Source: JABDMH01 sp965223105 (GTDB taxonomy: Bacteria > Bacteroidota > Bacteroidia > Chitinophagales > Saprospiraceae). Taken from it: a stretch of 64,000 nucleotides of DNA. The notes beneath the pieces are model-generated. The model searched no databases, was not told the origin of the DNA, and saw only the letters and a program-made list of their open reading frames with translations. Within the stretch, counting starts at the first letter, position 1. Every line of letters begins with the position of its first letter. The translations under genes and the position numbers were made by a program. Positions 1 to 9,344 of this stretch are shown one piece after another. The stretch covers positions 434,001 through 498,000 of the forward strand of contig OZ244987.1 of the NCBI GenBank assembly GCA_965223105.1. Direction: 5' to 3'.

Positions 1-2
1 TC

Positions 3-1400
3 GCTCAGCATCTTGGGCTGTTACAGGGATGTGACCGGATTGCTCAGTGGATTGATGCTGCTATTCAAGCAATACCCCGGGTCACATCTGGCAAAGGATC
101 GGCAGCAGAAGCCTACCCAAATGAGCATTCATTTTGTGTGACAGCATTAGTGGCTTTCGATGCACTGGCTACAATTCATTTGATGCAAGAGCGCATCTCG
201 AAGGATCGAAAAATCAAGTATCTCGACGTGGTAAAGCCCTTGATTGATTTCCTGAAGAAGAATGATGAGGAACACGCCATCATTTCGAATCATCTGGCAA
301 CAGCTGTTGCAGCCCTGGTTCTATGGAACGAATTATCTAATGAAGGGAGCCACAGATATCAACACTTTCTGAAATTGATTTTGAAGCATCAATCAAGAGA
401 AGGATGGTATCGAGAATATGAAGGTGCTGATCCCGGATATCAATCGCTTTGTCTCTATTATTTGTGTGTAGCCAATCGATTTCTAGATGATGAGGCCTTA
501 TCACGAAGTATTTCTAGGAGTGTTGATTTTCTCTCCTACTTTATTCATCCTGATGGCAGTATAGGTGGTTTATATGGATCAAGAAATACCGAAGTTTTTT
601 ATCCTGGTGGCTTAATGTTGCTTAGTAAGGAAAATGACCTTTGCGCTAGATTGATTCAGGAGCACAAGAAATCGATGGATGAAGGAGTTCATATTTTACC
701 TCAGGATATAGATATAGGAAACTTTGTTCCGTTGTTGAATTCTTATGCATATGCAGCTTTGTTCGAAGACAGTACGTTCTCAGATGAGTCAACGGTGCTG
801 CTGCCGCATGAGAGGATTTTTGATAAACAGTTTCCCGATGCGGGAATATATATAAAGTCCACCTCTCAATACTATGCAATTCTCAATTACAAGAAGGGTG
901 GAACAATCAAGATCTTTGATAAGAAGAGTGGGAAGTTGGATGTTGAAGATGGTGGATTAACGGGAAAATTGAGGAACGGGATCAAGTTCTCCACGCAATC
1001 ATTTGATGATTCTCAGGATTTTCGGGATCTGACCATCAGAGCTGCATTTATCCGTATAAATGAGGCCTATCCAGGACCTTTTCATTTTTTGATTCTTAGG
1101 ATGCTCGCGATAACCGTATTTTCAAGTGTTTTTCTTGGTAATGTCTTTAAGAGATTAATCGTAAAAAGACTAATGACGGGAAAGAAAAAGGTAAGGGGAT
1201 ATGCAATTCGCAAGTTTATTTTCTCGGAAGAAAAAATAACAGTCCGAGAATTGGTTCATCCCAACAGTATGACAAGTTACTGCAAACGTGGTGGAAAATT
1301 CAGAGCTATACATATGGCGTCGAGTGGCTACAACACTATGCATGAATACAGCAGTTATCCTGCTAAATATCTCGATATTTTAGATGCTGATGCCGAATAA
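3..1400 (+). CDS. Hypothetical alpha/alpha-toroid-like protein of polysaccharide cluster (5' partial)
   Basis: The reading frame is open to the left edge of the window, so the gene starts upstream; the GTG at 138 is an internal Val codon. About 465 residues are visible. The first half is helical with spaced motifs such as PNEHSFC, GWYREYEGADPGYQS and HPDGSIGG, which resemble the repeated helical hairpins of alpha/alpha-toroid enzymes (prenyltransferase-like or polysaccharide-lyase-like folds). The last 200 residues are beta-rich with a hydrophobic stretch near FHFLILRMLAITVF. No catalytic motif is recognised and no function is assigned. It overlaps the next gene by 17 bases and is followed by an aminotransferase, a sulfotransferase and a membrane protein, so a role in making or modifying a surface polysaccharide is inferred from context only. 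Confidence 0.75.
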   Translation, partial: AQHLGLLQGCDRIAQWIDAAIQAIPRVTSGKGSAAEAYPNEHSFCVTALVAFDALATIHLMQERISKDRKIKYLDVVKPLIDFLKKNDEEHAIISNHLATAVAALVLWNELSNEGSHRYQHFLKLILKHQSREGWYREYEGADPGYQSLCLYYLCVANRFLDDEALSRSISRSVDFLSYFIHPDGSIGGLYGSRNTEVFYPGGLMLLSKENDLCARLIQEHKKSMDEGVHILPQDIDIGNFVPLLNSYAYAALFEDSTFSDESTVLLPHERIFDKQFPDAGIYIKSTSQYYAILNYKKGGTIKIFDKKSGKLDVEDGGLTGKLRNGIKFSTQSFDDSQDFRDLTIRAAFIRINEAYPGPFHFLILRMLAITVFSSVFLGNVFKRLIVKRLMTGKKKVRGYAIRKFIFSEEKITVRELVHPNSMTSYCKRGGKFRAIHMASSGYNTMHEYSSYPAKYLDILDADAE

Positions 1401-2604
1401 GCTATTTCCTAGATTGAGACCCAATTTAGACCTGGGAGATTTGTGGGCTGCGATCAAACCTGGAAGGTCCTCGATAGAGCGCTTTGAAACAGCGTTTTCA
1501 AATAAGTTTGGCTGTCGGCACGGAATCATGTTTTCGCATGGAAGATCGGGTCTTTATGCTCTTCTAAAGGTCTGGGGTCTGAAAAATGATGAGATCATTT
1601 GTCCTGCCTATACATGTGTTGTGGTACAGCATGCCATTGTCTTGTCAGATAATATCCCAGTATTTGTCGATTGTGCCCGAGATTCTTTCAACATGGATTG
1701 TAACCTTTTGGAAGCATCAATAACTGAGCGTACCAGAGCCATTATTGTGACCCATTTATTTGGCTGCCCTATGGATGTGGATCGTATCCAAAAGATTGTA
1801 AAGCAGGCGGAAATCATTTATGGTCATAAGATATTTGTTGTCCAGGATGTTGCGCATTCCTACGGTGCAAAATGGGATGGCCAATTGGTTACAACTTATG
1901 GTGATGCAGCCATATTTGGTTGTAATATTAGTAAGATGATTACATCGGTTTTCGGGGGAATGGTTATTTCAAACGACTCCAAACTCAAGGAGGATTTAGA
2001 GCGCTTTAGAGAAAAGACTTGTAGGCACAGTTTTAGCAAGTCAATACGACGTTTGCTATATATGATAGCTGTAATGATCGCTTTTAATCCGAGGCTGTAT
2101 TCGCTGGTAAATTGGTTAGAAAATAAAGGCTTCTTGGATCAATACAGTAAATACTATTCGGAGGAAAAAATCGACTTTCCAGATGACTGGGACGAATGGC
2201 CTTGCGCTCTGGAAGCCAGGGTTGGTTATCATCAATTAGGTAAATACGACCAGATTGTACAAGCGAGAGTTAAGAATGCACAAAAATGGATGAGTAGTTT
2301 GGGATCCGAGCATATAGAATTTTTCGAATATCCACCCGGGAGCACCTTCAGTCACTGTGTGGGTCTAGTCGATGATCGATCATCATGGCTGAAAAACTAT
2401 TGTGAAAGGGGCTATCAACTCGGCATCTTAATTGAATACTGCGTACCATATATGAGTTCGTACAACACTTATCGCGGGAATAGTGAGTTTCCAATTGCTC
2501 TGAGTTATAGCAAGCGGGCTATAAATTTTCCTGTTTGGAGAGGAATAACAATAAGGAAATCACCTAGCAAAACTGTGATCAAGTCAACAAAGATGGAAGG
2601 ATGA
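1384..2604 (+). CDS. DegT/DnrJ/EryC1/StrS-family aminotransferase-like protein
   Basis: A PLP-dependent aminotransferase-fold protein of 406 residues, a normal length for the DegT/StrS sugar aminotransferase family. Visible landmarks are the SHGRSGLYAL segment (about residues 51-60, the usual phosphate-binding region), the Asp of VVQDVAHSYGA (Asp155, expected to contact the PLP ring nitrogen) and Lys184 in NISKMITSVFGG, which fits the Schiff-base lysine. Family members transfer an amino group from glutamate to a keto sugar nucleotide. The region after residue 200 differs from standard sugar aminotransferases and contains a hydrophobic stretch (RRLLYMIAVMIAF), so the substrate is open. The start ATG lies inside the preceding gene; a second ATG is two codons later. 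It belongs to the plus-strand polysaccharide operon ending at 5170. Confidence 0.85.
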   Translation: MLMPNKLFPRLRPNLDLGDLWAAIKPGRSSIERFETAFSNKFGCRHGIMFSHGRSGLYALLKVWGLKNDEIICPAYTCVVVQHAIVLSDNIPVFVDCARDSFNMDCNLLEASITERTRAIIVTHLFGCPMDVDRIQKIVKQAEIIYGHKIFVVQDVAHSYGAKWDGQLVTTYGDAAIFGCNISKMITSVFGGMVISNDSKLKEDLERFREKTCRHSFSKSIRRLLYMIAVMIAFNPRLYSLVNWLENKGFLDQYSKYYSEEKIDFPDDWDEWPCALEARVGYHQLGKYDQIVQARVKNAQKWMSSLGSEHIEFFEYPPGSTFSHCVGLVDDRSSWLKNYCERGYQLGILIEYCVPYMSSYNTYRGNSEFPIALSYSKRAINFPVWRGITIRKSPSKTVIKSTKMEG

Positions 2605-2673
2605 TCTAGCACCGCAGTGTACAGTTTAGAGCTATACAGATTTTAATATGAGTCTAAGATCCATTGATATTTA

Positions 2674-3633
2674 ATGCCTATGATGGTTGCAATGAAAAGG
2701 CTTAAAGGAGCAATATTTTCTGGTCGAAGAGCTGCATATGTGGCGCTAGTGATCAAGGCTTTTACTCCTTTTACAAGGGCTCTTGACCACTTAGTATTTT
2801 GGCTCTTTGGTAGGAAAAGTTCATCTGAGTTGCCTGTTTGCATACTAATTGTAGGTCCTCCAAGGTCGGGTAGTACCATAGTTTACCAATATCTCAGTAG
2901 GGCCCTTCCAGTCATCTATTTATCCAATTTGCATGCCTTGATGCCGTACATGGGCAGCAGGCTCATGACTTATAGCAAACACCACCTACCGATTGGTCCC
3001 TCTTTGAAAAACTATTATGGCTATACATCAGCACTATCTGATGTATATGAAGGTAACGAATACTGGGACAAGATTTTTGGAATGCATTCAATTGAGGAAT
3101 TGGAGAAGAAATTCGAAGCCTTTGCCCGAAAGATAGGCGTAGCGGAGAAGCCATTTTTGATGAAGAATGTCAGATCATTTGCGAGAATCGATAAGATCGC
3201 TGCTGCGATCCCTAATATGAAGTTTATTAGACTGAAGAGGTCACCAGATCAAGTCATCCAATCTGAATTGAAAGCCTATTATGAATTGGGAAACTTTCAT
3301 CCTATTCCAGAATCAATGTCCAGCGACGACTATCACAAAGATCCTTTGCATTTTGCCTGTCGAATGATTTTGGAAATAGAGAAGATCCTGGATCATCATT
3401 TAGCTGGTCTGGATCCGAAGAGGATTTTGGAGATTAACTATGATCATTTTTGCCAGGATCCAAACCACTACGCACAAAAGGTCGCGAACGACCTTCTGGA
3501 ATTATCGAATACTGAGTGGTGTGTAAAACAACCTTCACTATCCATGAAACCCTCCACCTCACGTAAGGTTTCCAAAGAGGAAGAGGTGAGGATTCAATCA
3601 TTTTTGAAAAAAACATTTAATGAGTCTAATTAA
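2674..3633 (+). CDS. Sulfotransferase family protein
   Basis: A 319-residue protein with the PAPS-binding signature near its N-terminus: GPPRSGST at residues 61-68, the 5'-phosphosulfate loop of sulfotransferases. Further on, FIRLKRSPDQVIQSEL resembles the 3'-phosphate-binding segment (Arg then Ser), and INYDHFCQDP resembles the usual ILEVRYEDL-type motif. Such enzymes move sulfate from PAPS to a hydroxyl on a carbohydrate or other acceptor. Placement between a DegT-type aminotransferase and a GT-C-like membrane protein suggests sulfation of an exported polysaccharide; the acceptor is not known. Several ATGs follow closely after 2674 (codons 3, 4 and 7), so the start may shift slightly. It overlaps the next gene by 14 bases. 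Confidence 0.85.
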   Translation: MPMMVAMKRLKGAIFSGRRAAYVALVIKAFTPFTRALDHLVFWLFGRKSSSELPVCILIVGPPRSGSTIVYQYLSRALPVIYLSNLHALMPYMGSRLMTYSKHHLPIGPSLKNYYGYTSALSDVYEGNEYWDKIFGMHSIEELEKKFEAFARKIGVAEKPFLMKNVRSFARIDKIAAAIPNMKFIRLKRSPDQVIQSELKAYYELGNFHPIPESMSSDDYHKDPLHFACRMILEIEKILDHHLAGLDPKRILEINYDHFCQDPNHYAQKVANDLLELSNTEWCVKQPSLSMKPSTSRKVSKEEEVRIQSFLKKTFNESN

Positions 3634-5170
3634 GTCCCACCTCATTCCATTCTTGATATATCCTGTCACGTCAATTTTTACTAATATATATTATCTCTTG
3701 AGGTTTCTATGGAATAGTCGCATCATGCTACACGGTGATTGGATGAACTATAATATGTTTGCACCATTTGAAGCCTTGAATACATACTTTTATAAAACAC
3801 GAGCTCTTAATCTGGCAAAATATGGTAGAACAGGTTGGAGTCCGTTTTTGGGACTTGGCAACTATCCATTGGCAAGGATGTTTCATTATAATTTCTTGTC
3901 TTTTTATGCATTTTGGCAATCAAGCAACGCCGTTATCATGTGCGGAATTGCGGGGTTCTTGGCCGCACACTTTATGTGGTTGGGTCTCGGCGTTACTTTG
4001 GGATATTTCATTGCAAGCCTGCTAGTATTTGTTTTAGGATCAGTTTTTTACAAAAATATATACAGCCAAAATTATAACATATTGGGATGGATGTTTTTCC
4101 CGATGATTTTCTTCGCCTTCTACGCACAGGATATTTTGATTCTGGGGATTGCGGTTTTTCTGGTATCCTTGTTTAGTTTTACAGCATGGTTTCTTGGGAG
4201 TATCTTGATAATCTTCTATTTTTTGACAACTTTTGACTTTGCTGTTCTTCTTACTTTAATACTCCCGGGGATTAAGGTTCTTACTCAATTTTATCCTTTC
4301 TTGACTGGAAGTGCTAGCTGGACAATTATTGGAAATGTAGCTAGAGCTATTGGTGTCGACAAAAGAACCGCAAAGTATAAGAGGAATTACCGTAAGGTGT
4401 TGAATTGGAATTTGCAGAAGATTTTTTATTTGGCTTTGAATATCTTTTTTCTGGGTGCCGTATACTTCATTGTGGGAGAATTGCCTTTATTATTTGGGTT
4501 CATGCTCGCAATCAGTGTTGTTAATTTCTATTTGGTGAGGTTCATGGATGAGCACTCCGTGTTCATAGTCCTGGGCAGTTGTGCTCTGGCTACATGCTTA
4601 CATTATGAGAATTATTGGTTGCTGGCTCCTCTGTGGATTGCCACTAATCCATTTCCGTTGTCGGTGAATGTGAAAGGTAGTGGTTTACTTCTTATGCCCA
4701 CACTCAAACCCTTTCGCACAAAGAAGATAGAGGATGGGCTCCATGAGTTTTTCAGTGTTGTCAAGCAAGATGAAAGAGTTTTAGGAGCCTATCAAGATCC
4801 AGGAAATAATTATAAGGATGTTTTTGATAGACTTAGGGTGTATATTGAAGTTCCTCATTATATCGCTACTGTGAGGGGTATACATTACTTGCCCGAATGG
4901 TGGTCGGTATTCGAGTTGAATTATGAGGGAGCCCCTAGTATCTGGGGTAATGATCCAGACAGTGTCCTAGAAAACTTAACTAGATTCAATGCAAATTATG
5001 TGATCGTCTATCAGTTGGATAATAAGATTTTAGATGACCAATGGATTGAGAATGGATTTGAGGTTCTTAATGAATTTGATTGGGATGATTTTCCAGAGCT
5101 TAAAAGAGATGCACGGTTACAAATGGTTGGATTTCCTAAATGGTGGTTGTTGCGTCCTCCCAGGACTTGA
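3620..5170 (+). CDS. Multi-pass membrane protein, GT-C-like
   Basis: A 516-residue protein with many hydrophobic segments over roughly residues 8-370 and a soluble C-terminal part (about 375-516). An early loop carries charged and aromatic residues (GDWMNYNMF and GRTGWSPFLGLGN), and the C-terminal part contains FNANYVIVYQ. This layout, with a long first loop and a soluble end, is like that of lipid-sugar-dependent GT-C glycosyltransferases, but I see no diagnostic motif, so a polymerase or flippase-like role is equally possible. It is the last gene of the plus-strand polysaccharide operon, overlapping the sulfotransferase start. Its last 11 codons lie over the 3' end of the opposite-strand deacetylase-like gene. 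Confidence 0.75.
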   Translation: MSLIKSHLIPFLIYPVTSIFTNIYYLLRFLWNSRIMLHGDWMNYNMFAPFEALNTYFYKTRALNLAKYGRTGWSPFLGLGNYPLARMFHYNFLSFYAFWQSSNAVIMCGIAGFLAAHFMWLGLGVTLGYFIASLLVFVLGSVFYKNIYSQNYNILGWMFFPMIFFAFYAQDILILGIAVFLVSLFSFTAWFLGSILIIFYFLTTFDFAVLLTLILPGIKVLTQFYPFLTGSASWTIIGNVARAIGVDKRTAKYKRNYRKVLNWNLQKIFYLALNIFFLGAVYFIVGELPLLFGFMLAISVVNFYLVRFMDEHSVFIVLGSCALATCLHYENYWLLAPLWIATNPFPLSVNVKGSGLLLMPTLKPFRTKKIEDGLHEFFSVVKQDERVLGAYQDPGNNYKDVFDRLRVYIEVPHYIATVRGIHYLPEWWSVFELNYEGAPSIWGNDPDSVLENLTRFNANYVIVYQLDNKILDDQWIENGFEVLNEFDWDDFPELKRDARLQMVGFPKWWLLRPPRT

Positions 5171-6443
5171 ATCGATTGATATTCATGCTTTGCATACCCA
5201 CTTCCTTAGTTTGTTTAAGCATTCCTTGATAGAGTTCAAGCCACTCACTGTATTTAATACTTGAGAAGTAATTGTTGTGCCAGAGAAGTGAGAGCACACA
5301 ATCATCACGGTGGGTATTGATGAAGTGAATGCCCTGGTCTAGTGCTTCTGCGGGTTTGAGATCCGATTTCATCAAGACCACATCCATGATATGCAGAGGT
5401 GCTTCCACGACATCAAATGGCCGATCTTTGTTGAGGTTAAAGGGCCGGATGGGAGCGCCATAAGCGTTTCTAAATCCGATCACTTCGGGAAAGCCTGCAC
5501 TGCAATCAATTGGAATTTTCGCAATCTCACAGTTGTGCCAAATGTCCGGCAGTTTGCCATGAAGGTAGTGATTGCGGTTGGCGAGAACCGAGCGGCCGAA
5601 GGTTTTGGCCTCCTGAATTAGACCTGGACCACCCAAACTTTGATGCAATTGGATTTCTTGACCGTTACCTTCCAGAAACTGTAGGTACCCCTGGACCTGG
5701 TCTGAATGAAAATTGTAGTTGGCATTTTCGATGGTGTCTCCAGTAGGTGCCCGGAATCCTACTTGATTTACCATCCAAAAGAATGTGGCATTATAGCCAT
5801 AACGCGAGTTGATGGTCAGCATCTTTTCAAATAAGGCAAGATCCCGGTCCCCCTGTATGTCCTTGGTCAGCAGATTCCAGATGATTTTCAATTTTCCCTT
5901 TCTGATTGCTGTCTTCAGATCTGGCCAGATGCCATGGCTCAAGACATCAATATCGTGAGAAAGGAACAACCTGCTAGGGTTCTTTCTTCGTTGCAGATTT
6001 TGCAACAGCCTTGTACTTTCTCTTAGCTTGATGAAGTATTTTAATACTAGGTTTTCCTCTACGCAATCAAAACGGTGCTGAAAACTACACGAATAGCGAA
6101 ATCGGTCGAGTTCATCGAATAGTTGTGGATCGTCTACTTGCTCTTGTAAGTAGTGGGCCATGTAAGCACAAGTGCCTAAGTAATCGGGTTGTCCATCTTC
6201 AAATGTAATCAGGGGCTCATTAAACATCAGATCTTGATGGCGAAGTTGACGTTGTGAGATGGCTTCGATAAATCGGGGTGAGAGTCGAATGTCAGAAGAA
6301 GGCAGGTCACCAATCGTGAGCATTTCATCGCTTTCGACAAATTCCAGGTGAACTTCAAAATGACGAGGCAACAGATCGATGGTATGACGGATTAAGCCCT
6401 TTACCGGTGGGGGCAGATCGATGCGGACCGTAAGAAGTGCCAT
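5136..6443 (-). CDS. Polysaccharide deacetylase-like family protein
   Basis: A cytoplasmic-looking 435-residue protein of a Bacteroidota family related to polysaccharide deacetylases. The N-terminal 130 residues form the extra domain of this family; the NodB-like barrel follows, with the SHDIDVL motif (metal-binding Asp pair), NATFFWMV, IQLHQS (His of the second motif), and the CSAGFPEVIGFRNAYGAPIRPF segment typical of the family. The C-terminal LLWHNNYFSS fits the last motif. No signal peptide is seen. Proteins of this kind sit in O-antigen and capsule clusters and their exact substrate is unsettled. It is the third gene of a minus-strand operon, two bases after the acetyltransferase, and overlaps the converging membrane-protein gene by 35 bases. 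Confidence 0.85.
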   Translation of the reverse strand: MALLTVRIDLPPPVKGLIRHTIDLLPRHFEVHLEFVESDEMLTIGDLPSSDIRLSPRFIEAISQRQLRHQDLMFNEPLITFEDGQPDYLGTCAYMAHYLQEQVDDPQLFDELDRFRYSCSFQHRFDCVEENLVLKYFIKLRESTRLLQNLQRRKNPSRLFLSHDIDVLSHGIWPDLKTAIRKGKLKIIWNLLTKDIQGDRDLALFEKMLTINSRYGYNATFFWMVNQVGFRAPTGDTIENANYNFHSDQVQGYLQFLEGNGQEIQLHQSLGGPGLIQEAKTFGRSVLANRNHYLHGKLPDIWHNCEIAKIPIDCSAGFPEVIGFRNAYGAPIRPFNLNKDRPFDVVEAPLHIMDVVLMKSDLKPAEALDQGIHFINTHRDDCVLSLLWHNNYFSSIKYSEWLELYQGMLKQTKEVGMQSMNINRFKSWEDATTTI

Positions 6444-6445
6444 TA

Positions 6446-7024
6446 CTAGGGTGATTCGACTTCCACTATTCCTTCCCTTAAGTGATACCTTTCACCACTT
6501 TCTGGACACGTAGCATGACCATTTTCGAAGTGCAGCCGGTGTCCATAACGGCTCATCCATCCCTTCTGTCTTCCTGGATTACCCACTACTAAAGCAAATG
6601 CAGGTATATCTTTGGTCACTACGGTGCCAGCTCCAACGAAAGCATAGCGACCCACTCTGTTTCCACATACGATGGTGGCGTTGGCACCAATGGTGGCTCC
6701 CTTTTCGACAAAAGTGGTGAGATACTCTGATTTACGATTGATCGCACTGCGTGGGTTCATGACATTGGTAAACACCATTGACGGGCCCAGGAAGACATCA
6801 TCTTCGCAAATCACGCCGCTGTAAATGGATACATTGTTCTGCACCTTGACGTTATTCCCCAATCGTACGCCATCAGCCACAAACACGTTTTGGCCTAAGC
6901 TGCAATCCTCTCCGATGACTGCCTTCGGCATGATGTGACAGAAGTGCCAGATCTTCGATCCTTTGCCGATCGAAGCACCGCTATCGACAATGGCCGTTGG
7001 ATGGCAGTAAAAAGATGAACTCAT
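6446..7024 (-). CDS. WbpD/WlbB-like sugar N-acetyltransferase (left-handed beta-helix)
   Basis: A 192-residue hexapeptide-repeat acyltransferase. The motif order GSKIWHFCHIMPKAVIG, NVFVADGVRLGNNVKVQNNVS, FLGPSMVFTNVMNPRS and ATIVCGNRVGRYAFVGAGTVVTKD matches the WbpD/WlbB enzymes that acetylate the 3-amino group of UDP-2-acetamido-3-amino-2,3-dideoxy-glucuronate using acetyl-CoA. The end (ESGERYHLREG) is the usual tail of that family. The gene start shares one base with the stop of the aminotransferase (TAATG arrangement), so the two are probably translationally coupled. This pairing of an acetyltransferase with a WbpE-like aminotransferase supports the substrate call; the dehydrogenase steps of the pathway are not in the window. 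Confidence 0.9.
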   Translation of the reverse strand: MSSSFYCHPTAIVDSGASIGKGSKIWHFCHIMPKAVIGEDCSLGQNVFVADGVRLGNNVKVQNNVSIYSGVICEDDVFLGPSMVFTNVMNPRSAINRKSEYLTTFVEKGATIGANATIVCGNRVGRYAFVGAGTVVTKDIPAFALVVGNPGRQKGWMSRYGHRLHFENGHATCPESGERYHLREGIVEVESP

Positions 7025-8169
7025 TAGGAAAAATAGGCTTTAATGAGATCGGTTATGTGATCCTGTAGTACAGGTGTGAGTTCAGTATGTATGGGTAGAG
7101 ATAACACTCTTTGGCATAGATCTTCACAAACCGGCAAGATCTCATCCGATCCCCAATAACCAGCATACGCCTTTTGACGGTAGAGCGGGAGGGGATAATA
7201 AATCATCGATGGTACATCATGTTCTTTAAGGTAATCTTGGACCGCCATTCGGTCACTGGGAGGTACCTTTAATGTATACTGGTGAAAGACGTGAGTCGAG
7301 TGCGTAGCACGATAGGGGGTCTCTACTTGAGGTAGCTCGGCAAGGGAGGCATCATAGTGGTCGGCAGCGGATCGGCGAGAGGCACAGTAGTCATCGAGGT
7401 AGGGTAGTTTGACCCTCAACACTGCTGCTTGAATGGCATCGAGGCGGGAGTTCACCCCGAGCTGGTCATGGTAATATTGGCGGCTTTGTCCGTGATTGGC
7501 AATCATCCGGATCCGTTCAGCCAGCTCTTCATCGTTGGTGAAGAGTGCACCTCCATCGCCATAGCAGCCCAGATTTTTGGAAGGGAAGAAGGAAGTGGTA
7601 CCAATGTGGCCTATGGTCCCAGCCTTTGCCCGCCGGCCATCCGGATAGATGTAATGGGTTCCGATGGCTTGGGCATTGTCTTCAATGACATAGAGGTCAT
7701 GATTTTCAGCGATCTGCATGATTCTTGCCATTGGGGCTGACTGTCCAAATAAATGCACAGGAATGATCGCTCGGCTCTTAGCAGTGATCGCAGCCTTAAT
7801 GGCATCGACACGGATATTAAAATCCGCCGGGTCGACATCGACCATCACTGGGGTCAATCCCAGCAAGCCAATGACCTCTGCGGTGGCCACATAGGTGAAA
7901 GCCGGTACGATGACTTCATCACCAGGGTTTAGATCCAGGGCCATCAGGGCAATTTGTAACGCATCGGTACCATTGGCACAACCGATGGCATGCTTTACTT
8001 GCAGATAATCGGCCAATTCATCTTCAAACGCCTGAACCACAGGCCCTTTGATGTAGCGGCTTGATCTCACCACTTCCAGAATGGCTTCGTCAATTTCTTG
8101 CTGGATGCGGGCATATTGACCTTTGAGGTCTACCATATGCACTGGCTCTATGGTTTGTGATTGTGGCAT
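7024..8169 (-). CDS. WbpE/WlbC-like sugar-nucleotide aminotransferase
   Basis: A typical DegT/DnrJ/EryC1/StrS aminotransferase. From the ATG at 8169 it is 381 residues; the frame also allows a TTG at 8208. VDLKGQYARIQQEID opens the family domain, SSRYIKGPVVQAFE is the early motif, ANGTDALQIAL binds PLP phosphate, VIEDNAQAIG holds the PLP Asp, and TTSFFPSKNLGCYGDGGAL carries the Schiff-base Lys. NSRLDAIQAAVLRVKL completes the signature. The closest functional class is the transaminase that makes UDP-2-acetamido-3-amino-2,3-dideoxy-glucuronate. It is the first gene of the minus-strand operon and overlaps the acetyltransferase by one base. I prefer 8169 because an AGGGAG stretch precedes this ATG, but an internal start near MVDLKG at 8136 is also possible. 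Confidence 0.9.
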   Translation of the reverse strand: MPQSQTIEPVHMVDLKGQYARIQQEIDEAILEVVRSSRYIKGPVVQAFEDELADYLQVKHAIGCANGTDALQIALMALDLNPGDEVIVPAFTYVATAEVIGLLGLTPVMVDVDPADFNIRVDAIKAAITAKSRAIIPVHLFGQSAPMARIMQIAENHDLYVIEDNAQAIGTHYIYPDGRRAKAGTIGHIGTTSFFPSKNLGCYGDGGALFTNDEELAERIRMIANHGQSRQYYHDQLGVNSRLDAIQAAVLRVKLPYLDDYCASRRSAADHYDASLAELPQVETPYRATHSTHVFHQYTLKVPPSDRMAVQDYLKEHDVPSMIYYPLPLYRQKAYAGYWGSDEILPVCEDLCQRVLSLPIHTELTPVLQDHITDLIKAYFS

Positions 8170-8665
8170 TCTCCCTGATGCTTTCCTTTCAGGTGGTAAA
8201 GGTAACAAATTGGGGGTGTAGCGTGGTACAAGGTGAGCACTCTATCATCTCATGAGTAGTTACGGACTTCTTTCATTATCTCTGATAGCTTTAAGCAGAA
8301 ATACTTGGACCGACAAATGCCGATTTTCTGGAGAATGCGGAAATTAGGGATGAAGTGATGTTAATTAACTCCAAATACCTAAGCGCTCAAAGAAATGAGA
8401 TGAGTACTTCATTCTGAAGTGCACCATTCGACAGACTTTGGTAGTAAGGAGAGCGAGACGACGATTGCATAATGTAGCATTGTTTATTTGAAATTATAGC
8501 AACTCTCCGCCATTCCTCTTGATAATTGGTTTCAATCAGTTTGCCCCGCTTCATGCAGACTTATCTTTATATGAAAAACCATTTGCTCCGCAGTAGTGTG
8601 TATGTCTAATGATATAACTATTTTGTATGCCTAATGATTTTTTAACACCTAAATTTTCTCAACCC
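8170..8665. other. Gene-free stretch between diverging transcription units
   Basis: About 500 bases lie between the first gene of the minus-strand polysaccharide operon and the plus-strand secreted-protein gene. It must hold promoters for both, but no exact TAnnTTTG element could be assigned. A short direct repeat (TATG, one variable pair, CTAATGAT) occurs near 8600-8640, just before the downstream start. No RNA gene, inverted repeat of note or protein-like frame was seen. Confidence 0.4.
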
Positions 8666-9338
8666 ATGAAATACCTCCTAATTCTGATAATAAGCAGTGT
8701 TTCAGTCACTTTGATCGCGCAAGATCTGGCAAGCATAGTTGGTTTACATAGGAATGTTACAGATAATAGAAAGTATTTGCCGGAAGAGGTTGGTAATTCC
8801 ATCAATTCAAAGGAAAACCTGGACCTGGCGTCACAACAGCATCTTTTGGACATTCACACCTCCGCGGACAAAAACACCACCTTTTCCCGTCAGTTCATTA
8901 GTCTACAGAACACTAACAATTCTAGTTTTTCTAATGTGGGCATCCTAATGAGAAGTGGAACCGATTTAAATGAAGTAGTAGGTTCAATTGGAGTGACAGC
9001 TCATTCCTACACAGCCACTCAGGCAATTCCAGGATACAGTTATATGCTCAATAAGGGATCTGGCATTTCCTTGCGAGCTATCGGTGACAATGGTGTCATA
9101 AAATGTTAATACGGGTGGTGAAGGATCGCCTTTCGAAAGGATGCGAATCGATGTTACAGGCAAAATCGGTATCGGTACAGATCAACCTTTGACCCGGTTG
9201 CAGGTAGCTGCTGGTGATATCTATTTGTCTGATGTGGAAGCCGGTGTAATTATGAAATCTCCCAATGGAACATGTTTTCGCATGACAGTTTCTGATGCAG
9301 GAGCAGCGGTATTTACACAGCTCCCGAGTTGTCCATAA
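8666..9338 (+). pseudogene. Frameshifted secreted fibre-like protein
   Basis: Two adjacent frames together make one protein. The first (from ATG 8666, or 8627) begins with a signal peptide (MKYLLILIISSVSVTLIAQ) and continues to a stop at 9107-9109. The second resumes in the next frame through NVNTGGEGSPFERMRIDVTGKIGIGTDQPLTRLQVA and ends at 9338. The join falls in an AAAA run at 9100-9103: removing one A would fuse GDNGVI to NVNTGGEG without any stop. The second half carries the GxxGIGTxxPLxRLQV phrase common in long fibre and adhesin proteins of Bacteroidota, followed by DIYLSDVEAGVIMKSPNG, a short C-terminal unit seen in such proteins. The break may be a real mutation or a sequencing error. 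It converges on the lhgO gene with a 6-base gap. Confidence 0.75.
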
Positions 9339-9344
9339 TATCAT

